Assembly (NCBI RefSeq): GCF_030068605.1
Contig: NZ_JASJOU010000006.1
Location: 1-64,000, forward strand
Direction of reading: 5' to 3'
DNA length: 64,000 nucleotides
From: Xanthocytophaga agilis
GTDB lineage: Bacteria; Bacteroidota; Bacteroidia; Cytophagales; 172606-1
Position numbers and translations under genes: made by a program. The notes beneath the pieces are model-generated. The model made no database searches and had not been told where the DNA came from. It saw nothing but the letters and a program-made list of their open reading frames with translations. This document shows positions 57,992 to 64,000 of the stretch, one piece after another. How positions within the stretch are numbered: the stretch's first letter is position 1; every line of letters starts with the position of its first letter.

Positions 57992-58498
57992 ATGAGAAAA
58001 ACTCTTCTATTATTTGTTTTAATGCTGTTGGCTCTCCCCAACAAACTTTGGGCCCAGGAGAATGATTACCGTATTCATGCTGTATTCTTATATAACTTCA
58101 CCAAGTATGTACAGTGGCCAAGTGCAGGGCAATCAGGAGATTTTGTTATTGGCGTAGTTGGCAACTCATCGATTTATGATGAATTGGTAAAGATAACCAA
58201 TGGCAAAATGGCTGGTACACAAAAGATCGTTGTAACGAAGTTTAAATCAGCTGATGCAATCACTAACTGCCAGATGTTATTTGTTCCTTCTCAGGTTAAC
58301 TTCGAAAATGTGCAATCTAAACTTGCTGGTAAACCTGTGTTGTTAATCACAGAGAAACCGGGGCTTGCTCAAAAAGGTAGTAACATAAACTTTGTAATTA
58401 AAGAAAACAAATGGCGCTTTGAATTGAATGAGAATTCTACCCGCCAGGCCGGATTAAAAGTATCTGCTGAATTGTCTAAGCTAGCTATCAGTGTTTAA
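57992..58498 (+). CDS. YfiR-like periplasmic protein (DUF4154)
   Basis: 168 residues from ATG 57992, which begins a signal peptide (MRKTLLLFVLMLLALPNKLWAQ); the frame is open 13 codons further upstream but that extension would hide the signal. AVFLYNFTKYVQWP and the following alternating strands and helices are typical of YfiR/DUF4154 proteins. YfiR in Pseudomonas restrains a diguanylate cyclase; no cyclase is adjacent here, so that role is not implied. Confidence 0.88.
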   Translation: MRKTLLLFVLMLLALPNKLWAQENDYRIHAVFLYNFTKYVQWPSAGQSGDFVIGVVGNSSIYDELVKITNGKMAGTQKIVVTKFKSADAITNCQMLFVPSQVNFENVQSKLAGKPVLLITEKPGLAQKGSNINFVIKENKWRFELNENSTRQAGLKVSAELSKLAISV

Positions 58499-58567
58499 TC
58501 CCATGTATGTTAGTGGCCCATTAAAACATTTGTATTAGATTGACTTTTCTGAGCAGAAATAATAATA

Positions 58568-58602
58568 AAGCCTCATACATAGTGTATGAGGCTTCTCTTT
58601 TT
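58568..58602 (+). terminator. Rho-independent terminator
   Basis: Perfect 12-bp stem (58568-58579 with 58583-58594) and T-rich tail, between the YfiR-like gene and the convergent FAH-family gene. Confidence 0.85.
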
Positions 58603-58618
58603 AAGAAAAAGAATATGA

Positions 58619-59455
58619 TTACTCAACTATTGTAGTAAGTAGTCCTATAGGTGAAATACTTATCAGGATCTCATCCCCACTATGTAATGTAAACTCATTA
58701 GGGGGAACGATACCTGTACCTGTCATAAGATAACATCCTTGTGGAAAAGAACACTCCCGATAAAGATAGTCAACAAGTTCTGTATGCTGACGTTTCATTT
58801 GATCAAGAGTTATTTTACCATAGAAGACAGGATGATTATCCCGTTTGATCTCCATCTGGATTGCTGTATCTATAGGTAATGGCATTTGAGGTACATATAA
58901 ACAAGGACCTAATCCTGCAGAGCCATCATATACTTTTGCCTGAGGAAGATACAGCGGATTTTCGCCTTCAATACTGCGGGAGCTCATATCATTCCCAATA
59001 GTATATCCTACAATTTTCCCATTTGCATTTATAAAAAGAGTTAGTTCCGGTTCCGGTACATTCCACACAGAGTCTTTTCGAATACGAACCTTTTCATTAG
59101 GGCCTGTAACCCGATAAGGTGTTGCTTTAAAAAATATTTCCGGGCGATCTGCCTCATATACTTTATCATAAAAAGTACCTCCTCCTGAATCTTTGGATTC
59201 TTCCATCCGAGCTACTTTGCTACGAACGTAGGTAACACCAGCTGCCCATACTTCTTGTGTACCAATAGGTGGTAAAATGGTATGTTGATTAAGAATATCA
59301 GAAACCCCTACAGGATATTTATTTTGTATGGTTAATTGTAGAAACTCATACAATTCATCCCTGTTTACCAGAGTATCCCAGTCATGATAAGGTGAATCAT
59401 ATATTATTCCTTCATTTTCAATAAAAATGGCAGTAGTAGTGCGGTAAATCTTCAT
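58619..59455 (-). CDS. Fumarylacetoacetate hydrolase family protein
   Basis: 278 residues with the FAH catalytic fold in the C-terminal half: metal-binding [30 protein letters not shown] and a late TGTGIVPP. The family hydrolyses or decarboxylates beta-keto acids; the middle of the protein suggests a sugar-acid or keto-acid dehydratase/hydrolase rather than tyrosine breakdown. No pathway partner is adjacent. Confidence 0.88.
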   Translation of the reverse strand: MKIYRTTTAIFIENEGIIYDSPYHDWDTLVNRDELYEFLQLTIQNKYPVGVSDILNQHTILPPIGTQEVWAAGVTYVRSKVARMEESKDSGGGTFYDKVYEADRPEIFFKATPYRVTGPNEKVRIRKDSVWNVPEPELTLFINANGKIVGYTIGNDMSSRSIEGENPLYLPQAKVYDGSAGLGPCLYVPQMPLPIDTAIQMEIKRDNHPVFYGKITLDQMKRQHTELVDYLYRECSFPQGCYLMTGTGIVPPNEFTLHSGDEILISISPIGLLTTIVE

Positions 59456-59574
59456 AAGTAGAGATAGTTTACTTGCAAAAGATACTACTTTAAAAATGCT
59501 CGAGAAAGAATATTATAAAATTTTGATATTTTACTTAACAGAAAGATGATGATAATTATAAAAGCGAATGGTGA

Positions 59575-60408
59575 TTAACTTTTGAGAAAGTCATTTAAAT
59601 TAATCTTTCTGGAAATTGCCAGATAGTTTCCGATTGCAAAAATTTCATAATCATAATTATAAGTAGACATAGGATATAATCCATCGCGCATAATTCGGAA
59701 CAAAGTATAATTATCATTTAATAAATTGAAGAAATCTTCAAAGTATGTTCGAGAATCGATATTCCTGCTTCCAAATTCAAACTGAATAAAATCAATTTGC
59801 TGTGATGCTAAAAGCTCTTTACCTCCTTTAAGTACTGCTAGTTCATTTCCTTCAACATCTATTTTCATAAGATGGATATGAGAGATTGCTTCAGAAGAAC
59901 AAAATTCATTTAAACATTTAATCTCAATTTGTGTTTGTCCATCATACCTATTAACTATGTCATCCCTTTTAGAATACAAGGAATTTAAAGTACTGTCCTG
60001 TGAGCTAGTAAAGAATGTTAAAACTTCAGGGGAATCTCCTAATCCAAATGGATATAAAGAGATATATGGGTAGGAGGAAAGTCTTCGAGAAAGTTTCTGA
60101 AATGTTTCAGGTAAAGGTTCAAAAGATTTCAACTCCATTTTCTCTCCAAAATTCTGAATGAGGCTTTGTGCGTATTGTCCTTCATTTGCTCCAATATCAA
60201 AAATCAGGGGCTTACTGTGATACTTAGTAAAATACTTATGTAGTTTCTTAATTAACCATTCTTCCCCATTGTCATCTATAGAACGGTGTCGGAGATTAAA
60301 ACCTTTGATGCTAATACTATATAACAAACCAAAAAAAGACTGAAATTGCTTCTTCCCATAGATAGGGTTTAGTATTAAATCAATAAGTGAAATAAGTATT
60401 TTCTTCAT
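59575..60408 (-). CDS. FkbM family methyltransferase
   Basis: 277 residues. SAM motif IFDIGANEGQYAQSL (~69-83), then MKSFEP-type motif (LKSFEPLPETF) and MKIDVEGNELAVLKGG, all typical of FkbM O-methyltransferases, which often modify polysaccharides. It is the last gene of the minus-strand cluster that includes two glycosyltransferases and an epimerase, though 203 bp separate it from the gene upstream. Confidence 0.92.
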   Translation of the reverse strand: MKKILISLIDLILNPIYGKKQFQSFFGLLYSISIKGFNLRHRSIDDNGEEWLIKKLHKYFTKYHSKPLIFDIGANEGQYAQSLIQNFGEKMELKSFEPLPETFQKLSRRLSSYPYISLYPFGLGDSPEVLTFFTSSQDSTLNSLYSKRDDIVNRYDGQTQIEIKCLNEFCSSEAISHIHLMKIDVEGNELAVLKGGKELLASQQIDFIQFEFGSRNIDSRTYFEDFFNLLNDNYTLFRIMRDGLYPMSTYNYDYEIFAIGNYLAISRKINLNDFLKS

Positions 60409-60611
60409 AATCTGATCATATACTTCTAGAATATAGGCTGTCTAAATGGGTTTTATAATATTGGAAAAGAAGATCCTAATTTTATAAAATACTACTATAA
60501 AAGTTTTTGCTATAACTTTCTTCTAATCTCCTTGTTGAAGAATGTATATCTGAACAGGTATTTGATTATCCAATTATTTTTTCCTAGTAAAAAAAGAATA
60601 GTTCTTAGATC

Positions 60612-61586
60612 TTAAATTTGAGTAAAGATTAAAGTTTCTTTTATTTTTTTCATCTTTTGCCATATAGATGGAAAATATTTATAGGCGATATTTCTTATAT
60701 TATTTGCGAGATTGAAGGAACGCCTGTGAATAGCTTTATGAAATATATAGGCATCTGCTTTACGATTCAATTTTAATTCGCAAGGGTGGGAGATATAATC
60801 TAGTTCAAAAGAAGGTATATTATCTAATGGATGATTGAGATGTGTAGTATGTGTAGCGTCTGGTGAGAAACCTATATTAGAGACCAGATTTTGATTTGGT
60901 GTAATGCAAATTCCATTATTTTTCCAAATAATATAGGCCCATTGATAATCCCAGGTATCTACCTCATGATTATTTTTATTTTTTACTGTTTGTAATATTC
61001 TAAGCCAATAATCACGTTCTCTTTTGCTTTGGAATATCTCATAACTTTTATTGGCAGCAAATTCATCTAGATTTTCTATTTGTATATTATACCTTGACCA
61101 CGCTCTACGCCAACTAGCCCATCCCCATTCATGAGGGTAAATTGAGAAATAATAAGAATGTACTCCCCTCCTTTTACCAAATTGAAAGCTAGTGCCAGAA
61201 ATATGCATAACCTTTTCATTATCTTGGTATTTTTGCAGTAATTCTTCACAATATGGAAAAAAACTTTGCACGGGAACACAATCATCTTCCAGAATAATCC
61301 CTTGTTCAACATGTTCAAAGAACCAGGTTATTGCTGTTGCAGGACCAAAACCACATCCCAGGTTTTCTTCTTGAAATAATGTTTTAACATTACAATCCCA
61401 ATTAATTCCGTCTAATACAATTTTTTTGACTAATTCACACTTTTCTTTTTCACCTTCTTTATTTAGTCTTGGGGCATCTGCTGCAATAAAAAGGTATTTG
61501 GGCTTGAGTTTTTGAATCTGTTCAAATACTTTTCTAGTTGTATCTGGACGATTAAAAATCAAAAACAAAACGGGTGTTGAAAACAT
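60612..61586 (-). CDS. Glycosyltransferase (nucleotide-diphospho-sugar transferase type)
   Basis: 324 residues of GT-A fold. PVLFLIFNRPDTTRKVFEQI is the N-terminal nucleotide-binding start and ILEDDCVPVQSFF carries the metal-binding DxD-type motif. The middle EWGWASWRRAW is a conserved acceptor-side segment of this family. Starts 8 bp after the preceding glycosyltransferase, so co-transcribed. Confidence 0.85.
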   Translation of the reverse strand: MFSTPVLFLIFNRPDTTRKVFEQIQKLKPKYLFIAADAPRLNKEGEKEKCELVKKIVLDGINWDCNVKTLFQEENLGCGFGPATAITWFFEHVEQGIILEDDCVPVQSFFPYCEELLQKYQDNEKVMHISGTSFQFGKRRGVHSYYFSIYPHEWGWASWRRAWSRYNIQIENLDEFAANKSYEIFQSKRERDYWLRILQTVKNKNNHEVDTWDYQWAYIIWKNNGICITPNQNLVSNIGFSPDATHTTHLNHPLDNIPSFELDYISHPCELKLNRKADAYIFHKAIHRRSFNLANNIRNIAYKYFPSIWQKMKKIKETLIFTQI

Positions 61587-61594
61587 AATAGTAT

Positions 61595-62800
61595 TTAAAC
61601 TTTACTTAAAACAGTTGCAAATTTTTCGTCAAGCCGATCTATACTATGTAATTGACGATATACTTCGAAATTAGCTATAGGAAAAGGCTCTTTTTTTATT
61701 TTATCATACAAAGTTTCTATTGCTTCAATACATTGATCAATATTGCCTGCCTCTACAGTCTCCCCTAATTGATACTTCTTTACATCCTCTCCTACACAAA
61801 ATGTATCCTGAGCTAATACATATTTCTGAAATATAGCGGCTTTAGTGAGCCGATTGCTAGCACTTGTAAAGTTATCATATACTAGGAAAGGAACATCTAA
61901 TGCTGTAAAAACTGCATTATACTGGCTTCCTTCATTTAGCTTATCTAAATAAATGAAGCAATTTTCTGGTAATTCATCAAAGAAAGATGTAATCTGTTGA
62001 AGCTCATTTCCGGGAAATTGAGAGGTTATAAATTGGCCGACAAAAACAAAAAAGAATTTTTCTTTTGACGCTTTTTGAGCAACTTGTAAAAGAGTCAATA
62101 CGCCCTGATGCCTATGAAGCCCAATAGCGCCAATAATGATCCTTCCCTTTGCTTTTTCCTTTATTTGTTTAGCTATTTTTTCATTACTATCGGGTGGAGC
62201 ATCATCTGCGATCTCTGGAAATAAAACTACATCCTTTGATATTCTGGTTTGTAACAACGTAACAATACCTTCATCATGAATAACAACGTTTTGGCAGTGA
62301 TTCGCTGTAAGTGCAATATCTATATCTGAAGGTGATGGTTTTGTCTTTAATGTATGAGCTAATGTTCTTAAATATCTTGGATGAAAATATAGACCCGACC
62401 ATGCATAAGGGAATACTATATCTAAGAAGAAAGGTATCAAATATCCTGACAAATAAGAGTCAAGCCATGCAAGAAAGACAAAAGAAACTTTTTGGTTATA
62501 TTTCTTTTCTGCTTGCCCGATAGTTTTATGTAAATGCCTCCATCGATACAAGATAGAAGCTGGCTCATTAAATCTCTTTAAAGAGATAAATGTCTTATCT
62601 GGTAAACTATAATTGAAATTACGTATTTGGTCCTGAGTCCAATCTGGATGAACATCTGCTATCCACTTCTCTAATGTTTCTTCTACAGGTTTGAAACACC
62701 AAACAGTGTAGCCTTTGTTAATTAACACTTCAGAAAATATTCTAAGATACGCTGTGTGATGTCCTCCCGATAGCGGGTCAACCAATGCAATAATTTTCAT
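61595..62800 (-). CDS. Glycosyltransferase (GT-B type)
   Basis: 401 residues. The N-terminal MKIIALVDPLSGGHHTAYLR and the middle GRIIIGAIGLHRHQGVLTLL are those of GT-B sugar transferases; a late acidic cluster replaces the usual E-x7-E only loosely, so the exact CAZy family is open. It starts 4 bp from the end of the epimerase gene, so the two are co-transcribed. Confidence 0.78.
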   Translation of the reverse strand: MKIIALVDPLSGGHHTAYLRIFSEVLINKGYTVWCFKPVEETLEKWIADVHPDWTQDQIRNFNYSLPDKTFISLKRFNEPASILYRWRHLHKTIGQAEKKYNQKVSFVFLAWLDSYLSGYLIPFFLDIVFPYAWSGLYFHPRYLRTLAHTLKTKPSPSDIDIALTANHCQNVVIHDEGIVTLLQTRISKDVVLFPEIADDAPPDSNEKIAKQIKEKAKGRIIIGAIGLHRHQGVLTLLQVAQKASKEKFFFVFVGQFITSQFPGNELQQITSFFDELPENCFIYLDKLNEGSQYNAVFTALDVPFLVYDNFTSASNRLTKAAIFQKYVLAQDTFCVGEDVKKYQLGETVEAGNIDQCIEAIETLYDKIKKEPFPIANFEVYRQLHSIDRLDEKFATVLSKV

Positions 62801-62804
62801 TATT

Positions 62805-63884
62805 CTATTTTTCTAATTCTACAGACCAACGCTCAACATTAAATTCATAGATCTCCTGTAAGATTCCTTCAACATTATACTTTTGTTTCCATTGTGGATA
62901 ATGTTGAGCAAACTTATTACAATCACTAACCCACCAGATATGATCACCTATTCGATTTTGCTCCGAATATTTCCAGTTTAATTTCTTTTGAGTAATTCTT
63001 TCACAAATTGTAATTCCTTCCAACATAGAGCAGTTGCTAAATCTTCCACCTCCAATATTATATACTTCACCAATACGTGGTGCTTTATAAAATTCGTAAA
63101 AAACATTTATCAGATCTGCACTATGGATATTGTCACGAACCTGCTTGCCTTTGTATCCATAAATAGTGTAAGGGGTTTCCGTTACAGTACACTTCATCAA
63201 GTAAGCTAAAAATCCATGTAATTGAGTACCAGAATGATTTGGGCCCGTAAGGCATCCTCCTCTAAAACATGCTGTATTCATACTGAAATATCTGCCATAT
63301 TCCTGTACAAGTATATCTGCTGCTACTTTCGATGCGCCAAACAGACTGTGTAATGTCTGGTCAATACTCATATCTTCCCTAATACCTGTATGATAGGTGT
63401 GGCTAGGATTTATTTCCCAACGATGCTCCCTTTCTTCCAATGGCAAATGGTTAGGAGTATCACCGTAGACTTTATTGGTAGATGTAAATATGAAAACAGC
63501 ATTAGGTGAAAACTGGCGGGTTGCCTCTAAAAGATTGAGTGTTCCATTTGCATTTACACCAAAATCTGTAAAAGGATCTTTTACTGCCCAGTCATGTGAT
63601 GGTTGGGCTGCTGTATGAATAATCAACTTCAGATCATGTGAATATTTCCTGAAAATAGAGAAGATCTCATCTTTGTTTCGAATATCTACATTGTAATGCT
63701 TGTAATGTCCTTTAAGGTCTTGCTCCAGACGTTGGCGTTGCCATTCAGTTGAAGCCTCCTCCCCGAAGAACTCCTTACGCATGTTATTATCAATACCAAT
63801 TACATCAAATCCTAAACCTGCAAAAAAACGAGTAGCTTCTGATCCAACTAAACCGGCAGAGCCAGTAATGCATACTATACTCAT
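62805..63884 (-). CDS. NAD-dependent epimerase/dehydratase (CDP-paratose 2-epimerase-like SDR)
   Basis: 359 residues, extended SDR. NAD motif [12 protein letters not shown] at the N-terminus; the segment [11 protein letters not shown] (180-190) and [19 protein letters not shown] fit the CDP-paratose/tyvelose epimerase group. The catalytic Tyr of the YxxxK motif is replaced by F182 with K186 kept; as I recall, related proteins share this. First gene seen of the sugar cluster, which may continue upstream beyond the window. Confidence 0.88.
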   Translation of the reverse strand: MSIVCITGSAGLVGSEATRFFAGLGFDVIGIDNNMRKEFFGEEASTEWQRQRLEQDLKGHYKHYNVDIRNKDEIFSIFRKYSHDLKLIIHTAAQPSHDWAVKDPFTDFGVNANGTLNLLEATRQFSPNAVFIFTSTNKVYGDTPNHLPLEEREHRWEINPSHTYHTGIREDMSIDQTLHSLFGASKVAADILVQEYGRYFSMNTACFRGGCLTGPNHSGTQLHGFLAYLMKCTVTETPYTIYGYKGKQVRDNIHSADLINVFYEFYKAPRIGEVYNIGGGRFSNCSMLEGITICERITQKKLNWKYSEQNRIGDHIWWVSDCNKFAQHYPQWKQKYNVEGILQEIYEFNVERWSVELEK

Positions 63885-64000
63885 GTAAAAACAATTACTA
63901 AGTGATTAAAATATAATAAGTTACAATAATACTTTATTCTTGTTAAATAGGTTAATGGATGTAGTATAAAATTAAAGTTTGCAAAATCAGGTATTTAGGA

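Overview
The window is a piece of chromosome from an AT-rich member of the Bacteroidota, most likely order Cytophagales. Four things point there: the gliding/type IX secretion lipoprotein GldJ; many lipoproteins and families typical of the phylum (DUF2480, DUF4175, Ig-like lipoprotein, DUF4468); promoters of the Bacteroidota type (TTG, then TAnnTTTG); and a 16S rRNA 5' end of Bacteroidota type. The genus cannot be fixed from the sequence alone. No phage, insertion sequence, CRISPR array or plasmid module was seen.

Layout. Bases 1-105 are the 5' end of a 16S rRNA gene on the minus strand, preceded by a long leader and three tandem promoters of identical geometry. Next come tsaB-DUF2480 and tRNA-Asn (all minus), then htrA, an ALDH7 dehydrogenase, a CheY-like regulator, a GT87 mannosyltransferase-like protein, an uncharacterised 480-residue protein (minus) and mfd. 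From gldJ (14.6 kb) to 31.9 kb almost everything is on the plus strand: comF (minus), a carboxymuconolactone-decarboxylase-like protein, exonuclease III, an oligopeptide-binding lipoprotein, a very large coiled-coil DUF4175 protein, an anti-sigma-type kinase, ybeY, mnmG, a methyltransferase and an Ig-like lipoprotein. Two gene-free stretches follow (27.9-29.2 kb and 31.9-36.4 kb).

The main feature of the window is at 35.99-36.34 kb: a dense cluster of DnaA boxes (six perfect TTATCCACA plus one TTATACACA and several near matches) flanked by very AT-rich DNA, which I read as the chromosomal origin oriC. Hand-sampled G/C counts in non-coding DNA change sign at about 32.3-32.6 kb, which fits an origin in this gene-free region. 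mnmG, a common oriC neighbour, lies 8 kb to the left, and just before it is a 22-bp inverted repeat whose arms carry parS-like CACGTG cores. dnaA, parA and parB are not in the window.

Right of the origin are a TPR protein, a decayed histidine kinase, an HD hydrolase, a creatininase-family protein, aroB, the pyruvate dehydrogenase E1 beta gene, a SWIM zinc finger / DUF3859-like / DUF5691 group, cvpA, yraN, a small HAD-like protein, a PGI/PMI isomerase, lipB, an acetylxylan-esterase-like hydrolase, an MFS transporter, a YwqG-like protein, a beta-helix lipoprotein, prfA, a YfiR-like protein and a fumarylacetoacetase-family protein. The window ends in a minus-strand polysaccharide operon (epimerase, two glycosyltransferases, FkbM methyltransferase) that probably continues beyond 64 kb.

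Non-coding structure that ordinary annotation does not explain includes a 28-bp-phased array of 14-bp palindromes between lipB and the esterase, a dispersed intergenic repeat of about 170 bp in inverted copies near 4.3 kb and 33.0 kb, and a perfect 19-bp inverted repeat over the start codon of the esterase gene.
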